6,322 nucleotides of DNA from Betaproteobacteria bacterium (GCA_005883655.1 VBDA01000010.1:1-6322); one strand, 5' to 3'; counted from the first letter of the stretch, positions 1-6,028 are shown. A program made the numbers and translations. The notes: generated by a model from the letters alone, not told the origin.

Positions 1-152
1 TCGACATTCTCGCGCTTGGGCGTGCGGGCGTGACAGACCGAGCGGCAGAAAATGCGCGTCGTCTTCACGGCGACATAGAAAATACCGTCGTACGCCGGGT
101 CGCGATTGGCGAGTGCACGGTACATCACATCAGGCGGTGGTAGTTTGGACAT
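1..152 (-). CDS. Ada-type metal-binding domain protein (DNA alkylation repair), 5' part only
   Basis: These are the first 50 codons of a gene running off the left edge. The protein reads MSKLPPPDVMYRALANRDPA at its start. It continues with a pattern typical of the N-terminal zinc domain of Ada: a DPAYDG turn, then AVKTTRIFCRSVCHART and KREN. Cys36 and Cys40 (C-R-S-V-C) match the first two zinc cysteines of Ada; in E. coli Ada the first of these accepts methyl from phosphotriesters. The second cysteine pair would lie beyond the edge. What follows the domain cannot be seen, so this may be Ada (activator plus O6-methylguanine methyltransferase), AdaA, or an Ada-AlkA glycosylase fusion. The ATG at 150-152 is chosen because it gives the usual family length before YRAL. 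No Shine-Dalgarno precedes it, and a TATAAT lies only 6 nt upstream, so the message may be leaderless. It is codirectional with the liv operon but functionally unrelated. Confidence 0.85.
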   Translation of the reverse strand, partial: MSKLPPPDVMYRALANRDPAYDGIFYVAVKTTRIFCRSVCHARTPKRENV

Positions 153-158
153 GGGCGA

Positions 159-164
159 ATTATA
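159..164 (-). promoter_or_regulatory. Possible -10 box of the Ada-domain gene
   Basis: A perfect TATAAT on the minus strand ends 6 nt before the ATG at 152. Transcription started from it would begin at or within a base or two of the start codon, giving a leaderless mRNA, which agrees with the lack of a ribosome-binding site. No convincing -35 hexamer is present 16-18 bp upstream, so an activator might be needed (Ada proteins commonly activate their own genes). This is inference from position and consensus only. Confidence 0.4.
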
Positions 165-190
165 AAAGCGGCGCAGATGATGCGTCGCCG
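164..190 (-). terminator. Possible rho-independent terminator after livF
   Basis: Read on the minus strand, CGG-(CGA bulge)-CGCA pairs with TGCG-CCG around the loop TCATC. This gives a 7-bp bulged stem followed by CTTTTAT. It lies 48 bp past the livF stop and just before the Ada-domain gene, where the transport operon would be expected to end. The stem is short and bulged and the T tract is only four residues before an A, so this is a weak to moderate candidate. Its T tract overlaps the TATAAT box of the next gene. Confidence 0.35.
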
Positions 191-238
191 GAATTCGGGC
201 AGCAAATTTCGCCCTTCACGCTCGAACGCGGCTGCGGC

Positions 239-1003
239 TCAGACGTCTGCGCTTGCGCCGCGTCCCATATTTTCCTTCGCCGGCGCATGACCGCCGAGAA
301 ACAGACGGTTGAGATTCGGATCGTCCAAGAGCTCGCTCGCCGGCCGGTCGAGAGCCAGGCGGCCCATTTCCAGCACCAACGCACGATTCGAATATTTGAG
401 CGCGGTGCGGACGTTTTGCTCGACCATGACCACCGTGGTGCCGTTGTCAGCGAGCCTGCGCAGCAGCGACATCACGTCCTGCACGAGCTTGGGCGACAAG
501 CCGATCGACGGCTCGTCGATCAGCAGCACGCGCGGCCGCAACAGGAGCGCCCGCCCGACCTCGAGCTGTTTTTGCTCGCCGCCGGACATGGTCGATGCCT
601 GATTGTTGATCCGCTCCTTGATCCGCGGAAACTGTGTCAGGACTTCCTCGATGCGTCCATTCAGCTCGCCGCGCGGCAAGGTGATCCCGCCCAGCTCGAG
701 GTTGTGGCGCACCGAAAGCGAGCCGAACAGATTTCGTCCCTGCGGCACGAAAGCTATTCCCTCGGCGAGCAATTGGCGCTGTGTTTTTCCATTGATTCGC
801 TTGCCCTCGAAGCGGACCTCGCCGCTGCGCGGAATCAGCATGCCGAACAGCGTCTTGAGAACGGTCGATTTGCCCGCGCCGTTTGGCCCGATCAGCAGCG
901 TGATCTCGCCCTTGCGGGCGTCGAGCGTCAGCTCGTTGAGGATCGTGACGCTAGGCGAATATCCGGCGACGACTCTATCGAATTCGATGATGCTCTCGGC
1001 CAC
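239..1003 (-). CDS. livF: LivF-like ABC transporter ATP-binding protein
   Basis: This 254-residue protein is one of the two ATPases of a branched-chain amino acid type (HAAT) importer. It acts at the inner face of the cytoplasmic membrane, driving transport through the LivH/LivM channel. Visible motifs in order are Walker A GPNGAGKS (39-46), Q-loop Gln88 in FVPQGRN, the signature MSGGEQ (139-144), Walker B VLLIDEP (159-165), and the D-loop SIGLSP. The switch position reads VEQN (Gln196) rather than His, which is usual for LivF. The length fits the family with no truncation. The start is a GTG at 1001-1003, supported by AAGGAG six bases upstream; the next codons give the typical MAESIIEFDRV opening. 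It is the last gene of the operon, 56 bp after livG, the only loose junction within livHMGF. The transported substrate cannot be read from an ATPase. Confidence 0.93.
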   Translation of the reverse strand: MAESIIEFDRVVAGYSPSVTILNELTLDARKGEITLLIGPNGAGKSTVLKTLFGMLIPRSGEVRFEGKRINGKTQRQLLAEGIAFVPQGRNLFGSLSVRHNLELGGITLPRGELNGRIEEVLTQFPRIKERINNQASTMSGGEQKQLEVGRALLLRPRVLLIDEPSIGLSPKLVQDVMSLLRRLADNGTTVVMVEQNVRTALKYSNRALVLEMGRLALDRPASELLDDPNLNRLFLGGHAPAKENMGRGASADV

Positions 1004-1024
1004 GGCGGACTCCTTGATCGTATT

Positions 1025-1072
1025 CAGTTACCGACTCAGTTGCCAACTAAGTTACTTACTCAGTTGCCTAAA
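1025..1072 (-). repeat. Four-copy degenerate 12-bp tandem repeat across the livG stop
   Basis: On the plus strand the units are CAGTTACCGACT, CAGTTGCCAACT, AAGTTACTTACT and CAGTTGCCTAAA, back to back. The unit nearest livG contains its last codons and stop. Because the unit is a multiple of three, the stop recurs in frame at 1036-1038 and 1024-1026, with a TTA at the matching place (1048-1050) in the remaining unit. This looks like replication-slippage expansion of the livG 3' end that lengthened the livG-livF spacer. A role in setting LivF translation is possible but not shown. Confidence 0.8.
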
Positions 1073-1803
1073 TAAGCTTCCAGCACCTGCCGGTTCGCCT
1101 GAACCTCGGAAGGAGGACCCTCCGCGAGAACCTTGCCTTCGACCATGCAGATCACGTGCGGACAAAGCTTCATGATGAAATCCATGTTGTGCTCGATGAC
1201 CACGAAGCTGCCGCCTTGCGACTTGTTCAGTAGAAGCAGGAGCTCGCGCAATTGATCGACCAGGCTTGGATTGACGCCGGCGCAGGGCTCGTCCAGCAGC
1301 ACCAGACGCGGGGCCGGCATGAATGCCATGGCGATGTCGATGAGCTTCTGTTGGCCATACGAGAGATTCCCGGCGGGCAGATGGGCGACGTGCTGCAGGC
1401 GGAACATGTCGATCATTTGATCGGCGTGATGGCCGCATCCGGCGTCGGGCTTGGCGAACAGGCGGCCCGGCATGGTGCCCTTGAACTCCTGCGCGGAGGC
1501 GATCAGGTTGTCTCGCACCGACAGCTTGACGAATACCTGAAGTGTCTGGAACGTGCGCCCAACGCCGCGCCGCGAGAGCTCGAGCGGCGACATGCCGGTG
1601 ATGTCCTCGCCGCAGAACTCGACCGCGCCACCGGTCGGTTTGATCTGCCCCAGAATGCTGTTGAACAGCGTCGTCTTGCCCGAGCCGTTGGGCCCGATCA
1701 CGCCGACAATCTCGCCGGGTCCGACCGAGAGCGTGACGCCGTCGACGGCGTTGATCGCGCCGTATGATTTTCTCATCTCCTTGACTTCGAGAAACGGCGT
1801 CAT
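1060..1803 (-). CDS. livG: LivG-like ABC transporter ATP-binding protein
   Basis: This 247-residue ATPase partners LivF in a HAAT-family importer. Motifs in order are Walker A GPNGSGKTT (37-45), Q-loop Gln86 in GRTFQ, the LivG-type signature LSYGQQ (147-152), Walker B LVLLDEP (167-173), D-loop AGVNP (175-179), and switch His205 in VIEHNMD. All catalytic elements are intact. The ATG at 1801-1803 was chosen because it overlaps the livM stop as ATGA, has GGAGG six bases upstream (plus-strand 1810-1814), and yields the family-typical opening MTPFLEVKEMRKSYGAINAV. The reading frame stays open upstream to 2097, but that extension is an arginine-rich shadow of livM. The overlap predicts translational coupling to livM, matching the need for equal amounts of channel and ATPase. 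The 3' end lies in a 12-bp tandem repeat. Confidence 0.95.
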   Translation of the reverse strand: MTPFLEVKEMRKSYGAINAVDGVTLSVGPGEIVGVIGPNGSGKTTLFNSILGQIKPTGGAVEFCGEDITGMSPLELSRRGVGRTFQTLQVFVKLSVRDNLIASAQEFKGTMPGRLFAKPDAGCGHHADQMIDMFRLQHVAHLPAGNLSYGQQKLIDIAMAFMPAPRLVLLDEPCAGVNPSLVDQLRELLLLLNKSQGGSFVVIEHNMDFIMKLCPHVICMVEGKVLAEGPPSEVQANRQVLEAYLGN

Positions 1804-2738
1804 CGCGTGCCTCCGCCTGATTTGAAGCGGTCGCCAAGCGATAAGAGCCCTCCCGGCAGATAGACCATCAGTACGATCACCGCAAACCCGAAGATCGCCA
1901 GATACCAATCCTGCAGGAAGCGAAGCCATTCCGGCAGCAGCACGACCACAATCGACCCCAGGACCGGACCGAAGAAGCGGCCCGAGCCGCCGACGATGAC
2001 CGCGAGCAGCATCAACAGCGATACCGACAGGCTGAACTGCCCTGGCTCGATGAAATTCACCAGCGCCGCCAGATAGACGCCGCCGATTCCGGCGCATGCC
2101 GCACCGATCGCAAACGCAAGCAGCGTATAGGCGGTGATGTTTACTCCAGTGCTTTCAGCGCGGATCGGGTTGTCGCGCAGCGCCGCGAAGGCGCGGCCCC
2201 AGGGCGAGCGCAGCAGCCACCACAGGACGGCGGCGAGCAGTATCACCGATACGAACGCAAAGTAGAAAAACGGCAACGCACCGTCGAGCGAGTAGCCGAA
2301 GATCGACGGCCGCGGAATGTTGGAAATGCCGAAGGTGCCACCGGTCAGGTCTTCCTCGTTGCGCATCACAAGAAAAACAAGAACGTTGAATCCCAGCGTT
2401 GCGAATGCGAGGTAATGGTGCTGAACGCGCAATGCCGGAAAGCCGAGTGCCAAGCCGACGACGAAACACGCGATCGCCGCGATGGGCAGCGCGAACCAGA
2501 ACGAGATCCCCATTTTGGTCATCAGGATGGCGGCGACGTAGGCACCGATGCCGTAGAACGCCGCCTGTCCGATCGACATCTGCCCCGCGTAGCCGACGAT
2601 CAGATTGAGTCCGAACGCCGCCATCAGATACACACAAAGGAGCGTCATCAGATAGACGCCGTAGCTCTTGAGAAATTGCGGCAGGACGGCGTAGAGCACC
2701 AACCCTATTACCAACGCGATTCGCTGTGTCTTGCTCAT
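1800..2738 (-). CDS. livM: LivM-like ABC transporter permease
   Basis: This 312-residue hydrophobic inner-membrane protein is the second permease subunit of the importer. Hydrophobic segments cover most of residues 6-48, 58-100, 114-125, 155-175, 203-228, 238-268 and 278-298, as expected for LivM. Family landmarks are GYAGQMSIGQAAFYGIGAY (49-67), LTGGTFGI (131-138), the cytoplasmic EAA-like loop SPWGRAFAALRDNPIRAEST (178-197) that contacts the ATPases, and GGSGRFFGPVLG (250-261). The ATG at 2736-2738 overlaps the livH stop as ATGA and has GAGGAG eight bases upstream. The 3' end overlaps livG in the same way. There is no truncation or frameshift. Substrate specificity lies mainly in the binding protein, so the liv name marks the family and not proven leucine transport. 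Confidence 0.95.
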   Translation of the reverse strand: MSKTQRIALVIGLVLYAVLPQFLKSYGVYLMTLLCVYLMAAFGLNLIVGYAGQMSIGQAAFYGIGAYVAAILMTKMGISFWFALPIAAIACFVVGLALGFPALRVQHHYLAFATLGFNVLVFLVMRNEEDLTGGTFGISNIPRPSIFGYSLDGALPFFYFAFVSVILLAAVLWWLLRSPWGRAFAALRDNPIRAESTGVNITAYTLLAFAIGAACAGIGGVYLAALVNFIEPGQFSLSVSLLMLLAVIVGGSGRFFGPVLGSIVVVLLPEWLRFLQDWYLAIFGFAVIVLMVYLPGGLLSLGDRFKSGGGTR

Positions 2739-3613
2739 ACCTTGCGCTCCTCGGTCTTGCCCAGTAGCCCTTCGGGCTTGAAGATGATGACCACCAGGAA
2801 CAGCATCAGCGCGACGCCTTCCTTATAAGCAGGCGAGATGTACGCTCCCGTCAGGTTTTCCAGCACGCCGACCAGCACTCCGCCGAGCAGCGCGCCGCGA
2901 GTCTGATTGAAGCCGCCAATGATCGCGGCGTAGAACGCCTTGAGGCCGATCGACTCCCCCATGTCGAACTTGGCGAGGTAGGTCGGGGTGACGAGCAGCG
3001 CCGCAACAACGGAAAGCACCGCGTTGATCAGGAAGGTGTAGAGCACCATGCGCGCGACGTTGATGCCGAGAACCCTGGCCGAGTCGGTGTTCTGCGCCAC
3101 CGCCTGCATTGCCCGGCCGGTCACGGTGCGGTTGAGAAACGTTTGCAGACTGATGACGATGAGGCCGGCAAGTACCAGAGTGCCCACGTCCATGTATGAC
3201 ACCTTGAGCGCACCCAGCGAAAGCAGACCGTCCGGGAAGATGCTGTTGAACGGCTGCGCTTGTGCGGTGACGCCCGCTTTGACCAGCTGCTTGACACCGA
3301 TCGACAAGCCCAGCGTGGCGATGACCAGCGGAATCACCCCATGGCGGATCAGCGGGTCGACCATTGCTCGCTTGAAGGTGTAGCCGAGCAATACCATCGC
3401 CACCAGGCACGTCAGCAGGAAGGCGACCCACATCGGAAGGCCGGCGGTGTTGATGAAAAACAACATCAGGAAGGCAGGCACCATGACGAACTCGCCTTGG
3501 GCGAAGTTGATCGTGCCTGACGCCTGCCACAGCAGCGTGAACCCGAGTGCGCAAAGGGCGTAGATCGCGCCGGTAGCGGTCCCCGAGATAATGAGCTGCA
3601 CCAGGTCAACCAT
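2735..3613 (-). CDS. livH: LivH-like ABC transporter permease
   Basis: This 292-residue inner-membrane permease pairs with LivM to form the import channel. It opens MVDLVQLIISGTATGAIYAL, typical of LivH. It carries the NFAQGEF motif (36-42) after the first membrane helix, the EAA-like coupling loop GRAMQAVAQNTDSARVLGIN (166-185), the IIGGFNQTRGALLGGVLVG stretch (231-249), and a C-terminal hydrophobic segment ending FKPEGLLG. About eight hydrophobic segments are visible. The ATG at 3611-3613 is chosen over an in-frame ATG at 3850, because the extra 79 residues would be arginine- and proline-rich and would overlap the binding-protein gene antiparallel to no known domain. A GGGGGAA element precedes this ATG at acceptable spacing. 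It follows the binding-protein gene after 79 bp and overlaps livM by 4 bp. Confidence 0.95.
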   Translation of the reverse strand: MVDLVQLIISGTATGAIYALCALGFTLLWQASGTINFAQGEFVMVPAFLMLFFINTAGLPMWVAFLLTCLVAMVLLGYTFKRAMVDPLIRHGVIPLVIATLGLSIGVKQLVKAGVTAQAQPFNSIFPDGLLSLGALKVSYMDVGTLVLAGLIVISLQTFLNRTVTGRAMQAVAQNTDSARVLGINVARMVLYTFLINAVLSVVAALLVTPTYLAKFDMGESIGLKAFYAAIIGGFNQTRGALLGGVLVGVLENLTGAYISPAYKEGVALMLFLVVIIFKPEGLLGKTEERKV

Positions 3614-3669
3614 GGCTATTCCCCCAGTCTGATCGTCGAGCGGTGTCGCGCACGGAGGCGGTCGCTTAG

Positions 3670-3681
3670 GCGGCCGGCCGC
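3670..3681. promoter_or_regulatory. GC-rich palindrome between binding-protein gene and livH
   Basis: A perfect 12-bp palindrome, GCGGCCGGCCGC, lies 11 bp past the binding-protein stop in the 79-bp spacer before livH. As RNA it could form a small stem and slow 3' decay or cause partial termination. That would fit the usual need for more binding protein than permease in such operons. There is no T tract, so it is not a standard terminator. The function is inference. Confidence 0.3.
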
Positions 3682-3692
3682 GCGCCTTGCGC

Positions 3693-4841
3693 CTATTGGA
3701 TCGGCGATACCGGAGGCAGCGTCGCGGTAACGACTTGCTTGCCTCCTTCCACCTTGACCAGGAAGCTCTCGCGATCGAGGTCGCCGTTGGCATCGAAATG
3801 CACATCGAGCAACACGCCGGGATAGTCCTTGGCCCGGATCGTCGCTCCATGCAGCGCCTTGGCGAACTCCTTCGAATCGAGCTTGCCGACCTTCTCGGTG
3901 ATCGCCTTGACCACGTACATTCCGCTGTAGCCCTTCATGCCGTTGTGGTCGCTTTTGTATTTATATTCCGCCTGGAATTTCTGGTCGAATGCCTTGATCT
4001 GCGGCTGCGGCGCGTCGACGGTCAAGCCGACGTGTGCGACCGCGCCGTTGGCGGCATCGCCGGCGAGCTCGATTACCTTCTGCCCGGTCAGCGTCGTTTC
4101 GCCGATGATCGGCTTGGCGTAGCCCTGTTTCCTGAATTCACGCAGCGCGCGGGCCGATTCCTCTTCATTGGTGTAGACGAATGCCGCGTCGGCATTCGAC
4201 TGCTTGACTTTGAGCACCGCCGCGCTGAAGTCGACCTGTCCCGGATCGGTCGAGACGTCCGCCGCAACTTTGATGCCTTGCGCCTCGAGCGCCTTGGTCA
4301 TGGAATCGCGCCCGCCCTTGCCGAAGTCGTTATTCACCCAGACGATCGCGACGGTCTTGGCCTTGACGGCGTCCTTGATATAGCGCGCGAGCTTCGGCAT
4401 CGCGGTGCTTTGCGTAAACGACGTGCGAAATACGTACGGATTACCCTGCTGGGTGATGTTCGCCGCTTCGCCGCCGGTGAAATTGGGAATTTCCGCGCGC
4501 TTGGTCTCGGCCATGCTGACGATGAAGGAGCCCGAGAAAACAGGGCCCATCACCACATACGCCTTTTCGTCGACCGCTTTCTGAGCGAGAGCTTTAGCGG
4601 TCTGCGGCGCCGACTGCGTGTCCATCGACGTGTATTGAATCTTGCGGCCCAGTATCCCGCCCGCAGCGTTGATTTCCTTCACCGCCAGCTTGACGCCGTT
4701 GTCGAAGTTGGTTCCTGCGGTTGCGCCGGTGCCGGAGAGCTCCACCAGACCGACGATCGGAATGGGGCCCTGCTGGGCGAAGCACCCGTTTGCCACGACA
4801 AGCCCGAACAGGCTAACCGGAATCAGATTGAATTTTTTCAT
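3693..4841 (-). CDS. Periplasmic substrate-binding protein of HAAT/Liv ABC importer
   Basis: This 382-residue protein of the type I periplasmic binding fold (Peripla_BP_6/LivK-like) should capture the ligand for LivHMGF. Residues 1-22 form a signal peptide: MKK, a hydrophobic core, then a likely type I cleavage after CFA (Ala22). The mature protein begins QQGPIPIVGLVELSGTGATA. Family landmarks are NFDNGVKLAVKEINAAGGILG (in 45-65), the GP-x-SGS turn (99-105), and the hinge region WVNNDFGKGGRDS (168-180). The ATG at 4839-4841 is chosen because it gives a clean signal peptide and has GGAGGA about ten bases upstream; a longer frame to 4937 would bury the signal peptide. It lies 114 bp after the TIM-barrel gene and 79 bp before livH. 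The neighbouring enzyme hints at a hydroaromatic or aromatic acid ligand, but ordinary amino acids cannot be excluded from sequence. Confidence 0.92.
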   Translation of the reverse strand: MKKFNLIPVSLFGLVVANGCFAQQGPIPIVGLVELSGTGATAGTNFDNGVKLAVKEINAAGGILGRKIQYTSMDTQSAPQTAKALAQKAVDEKAYVVMGPVFSGSFIVSMAETKRAEIPNFTGGEAANITQQGNPYVFRTSFTQSTAMPKLARYIKDAVKAKTVAIVWVNNDFGKGGRDSMTKALEAQGIKVAADVSTDPGQVDFSAAVLKVKQSNADAAFVYTNEEESARALREFRKQGYAKPIIGETTLTGQKVIELAGDAANGAVAHVGLTVDAPQPQIKAFDQKFQAEYKYKSDHNGMKGYSGMYVVKAITEKVGKLDSKEFAKALHGATIRAKDYPGVLLDVHFDANGDLDRESFLVKVEGGKQVVTATLPPVSPIQ

Positions 4842-4880
4842 GATTGCTGTTTCCTCCAATGAAGGTGCCACGAAAAAGAA

Positions 4881-4895
4881 TTGTTCGACGAACAA
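4881..4895. promoter_or_regulatory. 15-bp perfect inverted repeat upstream of the binding-protein gene
   Basis: TTGTTCG-A-CGAACAA is a perfect 7-bp inverted repeat with a single central base. It sits 39 bp before the binding-protein start, in the 114-bp spacer after the TIM-barrel gene. Its left arm, TTGTTCGAC, recurs exactly at 5982-5990 inside the operon's main control region, so both may bind the same regulator. The arm spacing differs between the two. In RNA it could instead form a short hairpin (six pairs, three-base loop) that protects the downstream message. No clear -10 or -35 boxes were found here. Confidence 0.4.
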
Positions 4896-4955
4896 AGACT
4901 GGTCTGCGCCGCTTCGATCGGACCCTTGCAATCCCACCTGCGGCGCCGTGTGAGC

Positions 4956-5822
4956 TCACCGTGCCGGTTCGCTTTGCCGATTAGCGCCAGACGCTGCGAG
5001 CGAAGTCCGAGCGCCGAGCCATTCGACCGACTTACGCGCGCGTTCCATGACGACCGGCGCCGGGCTGCGAAGGTAGTCGTCATTGAATACCTCGAAGGTG
5101 TAATCGCCGCCATACCCTGCAGCAGCGGCGCGTTCGATCAGCTCGACGATGGCGGCACCGTGCGAACCTTCACCGGGGAAAACCCGACGGTGGCGGGCGG
5201 TTTCCATGGGATCGGTGAGTTCGGATCCGAAGTCCGACAGCTGAAACAGGAATATCCTGTCGCCTGAAATAGCATCCAGCTGCTCGAGCGAAGTCGCGCG
5301 CGCCAGGAATTGGAATGAATCGAGCACCAGGCCCAGATTCTTGCGGTCCGCGAGCTCGACGATTTCCGACGCGGACGGGTAATCGTTGATCCAACGTCCC
5401 CACGACAAAGGCTCATATCCGACGCGTATATCCAATGGCGTCGCGAGCGTGGCGAGTTTCGCCAGATCGTCGGCGAGCTTGACCTTCTCGCCGCTCGAGT
5501 CGGGCGAGGTAGACGACGAAACGAGCAGCAAATCGCATCCGACGGCGCGCATCATTTCCATGATGGGTTTGACGGTATCGAGCTTGTACTGGAGCATGGC
5601 GTCGGGCAGACCTTCGAAGTCGCGCAGCAGTTGGAAGCTGCTGATTCGAAGGCCGCTATTCCTCACCGCGCGGCTTGCTGCCGCGACTCCGCCGGCGTGA
5701 GCGGTCAAATCTTTCGCCCACAACTCGATCGCCTGGAAACCGGCGTTCGATATCGCGTCGAGCTTTGCCTCGAGATCTCCGGCGAGCGTCACCGTATTCA
5801 TGCCGAAGCGGGATAGATTCAC
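4956..5822 (-). CDS. Sugar-phosphate isomerase/AP-endonuclease-2-like TIM barrel, 3-dehydroshikimate dehydratase-like
   Basis: This 288-residue cytoplasmic protein has no signal peptide. It resembles stand-alone 3-dehydroshikimate dehydratases (QuiC, and the N-domain of QsuB), which convert 3-dehydroshikimate to protocatechuate. Shared landmarks are an AGFQAIELW strand, FQLLRDFEG (64-71 region), GYEPLSWGR, LDSF, FLFQLSD, RHRRVFPGEG (210-219) and FEVFND. A four-ligand metal site is visible as Glu137, Asp168, Gln194 and Glu244. Oddly, the His that follows LDSF in the known dehydratases as I recall them is Gln171 here, so the substrate may differ; a hydroxypyruvate or sugar isomerase is the alternative. 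The start is taken as GTG 5820-5822: GGAGG lies five bases upstream and the small upstream ORF ends in the overlapping GTGA. An ATG at 5832-5834 is in frame but lacks a ribosome site. It is the first full-length enzyme gene of the operon, 114 bp before the binding-protein gene, suggesting it acts on the imported compound. Confidence 0.8.
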   Translation of the reverse strand: MNLSRFGMNTVTLAGDLEAKLDAISNAGFQAIELWAKDLTAHAGGVAAASRAVRNSGLRISSFQLLRDFEGLPDAMLQYKLDTVKPIMEMMRAVGCDLLLVSSSTSPDSSGEKVKLADDLAKLATLATPLDIRVGYEPLSWGRWINDYPSASEIVELADRKNLGLVLDSFQFLARATSLEQLDAISGDRIFLFQLSDFGSELTDPMETARHRRVFPGEGSHGAAIVELIERAAAAGYGGDYTFEVFNDDYLRSPAPVVMERARKSVEWLGARTSLAASGANRQSEPAR

Positions 5823-5941
5823 GCAGCCCTCCATCGATCGTCGCTATGTTCCCGCAAACGATGGGCCGCGGAAAGCATCTGCTGGGGCGCGACTGCGGAA
5901 CCGCCGTGCTCTATGGGCAAGCGTATCGATGCTGATGACAC
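5819..5941 (-). CDS. Small 40-residue ORF, translationally coupled leader
   Basis: This 40-codon frame begins at GTG 5939-5941 and ends in a TGA that overlaps the next gene's GTG as GTGA. The peptide starts MSSASIRLPIEHGGSAVAPQ and ends in a charged, possibly helical segment with REHSDDRWRAA. I recognise no family, signal peptide or membrane segment. The case for translation is the AGGAGG site six bases before the GTG, the strongest in the window, about 50 nt below a good promoter, together with the 4-bp overlap shared with livH/livM and livM/livG. It may be a leader that delivers ribosomes to the TIM-barrel gene, or a functional small protein. It has no run of one amino acid as in classical attenuator leaders. 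Against it: the length is short and conservation is unknown. Confidence 0.5.
   Translation of the reverse strand: MSSASIRLPIEHGGSAVAPQQMLSAAHRLREHSDDRWRAA
5827..5832 (-). promoter_or_regulatory. Ribosome-binding site deciding the GTG start of the TIM-barrel gene
   Basis: GGAGGG on the minus strand lies within the last codons of the small upstream ORF, four to five bases before GTG 5820-5822. It overlaps the alternative ATG at 5832-5834, which could not use it. This argues for the GTG start. Confidence 0.65.
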
Positions 5942-5947
5942 CAAACT

Positions 5948-5953
5948 CCTCCT
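5948..5953 (-). promoter_or_regulatory. Strong Shine-Dalgarno of the small leader ORF
   Basis: AGGAGG, followed by six bases and then GTG 5939-5941. It is the best match to the anti-Shine-Dalgarno in this window. The nearest downstream start other than this GTG, for the TIM-barrel gene, is more than 100 nt away, so its presence implies translation of the 40-codon frame. Confidence 0.65.
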
Positions 5954-5981
5954 GTCAGGTTTTTGGGCGATTAACGCACTT

Positions 5982-6000
5982 TTGTTCGACTATCGACCAA
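5982..6000. promoter_or_regulatory. Imperfect 19-bp palindrome at the predicted transcription start
   Basis: TTGTTCGA-CTA-TCGACCAA has 7 of 8 arm positions complementary. It ends on the first base of the plus-strand complement of the -10 box and spans the predicted start near 5993. A protein bound here would block initiation, so a repressor relieved by the transported compound is the simplest reading (inference). The left arm matches the perfect inverted repeat at 4881-4895. Confidence 0.5.
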
Positions 6001-6028
6001 TTATCAATCGGACGACGATCACGGTCAA
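6000..6028 (-). promoter_or_regulatory. Sigma70-type promoter of the transport operon
   Basis: On the minus strand the -35 is TTGACC (6023-6028), the spacer is exactly 17 bp, and the -10 is GATAAT (6000-6005). Each hexamer differs from consensus at one position. Transcription would start near 5993, giving a leader of about 50 nt before the strong Shine-Dalgarno of the small ORF. The placement among repeated palindromic elements indicates regulated expression. Confidence 0.7.

Noticed and set aside
239..1003. LivF lacks the switch histidine (VEQN)
   Set aside because: Gln at this position is normal in LivF proteins, so it is not a defect; the LSYGQ signature of LivG is likewise a family norm.
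113..1075. 320-codon open frame on the plus strand
   Set aside because: Antisense shadow of livF; its composition (many Arg, Gln, His) and the repeat-encoded QLPT tail are not protein-like, while the minus strand shows every ATPase motif.
1804..2097. N-terminal extension of LivG by 98 residues
   Set aside because: It overlaps livM and is Arg/Gly-rich; the ATG at 1803 has a GGAGG site, an ATGA overlap and the family-typical opening.
3614..3850. N-terminal extension of LivH by 79 residues
   Set aside because: It overlaps the binding-protein gene and lacks membrane character; the MVDLVQ start at 3613 fits LivH length.
4779..4841. Lipobox (VANGC) in the binding-protein signal peptide
   Set aside because: Ala at -3 and Asn at -2 are poor for a lipobox and a good signal peptidase I site (CFA) follows directly, so a soluble periplasmic protein is more likely.
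3687..4862. 391-codon open frame on the plus strand
   Set aside because: It lies antisense to the binding-protein gene, is Arg/Leu/Asp-rich with no recognisable domain, and is explained by the GC-skewed codon use of the true gene.
5823..5834. ATG at 5832-5834 as the start of the TIM-barrel protein
   Set aside because: No Shine-Dalgarno precedes it, and the ATG itself overlaps the GGAGG that serves the GTG at 5822. The difference is only four residues.
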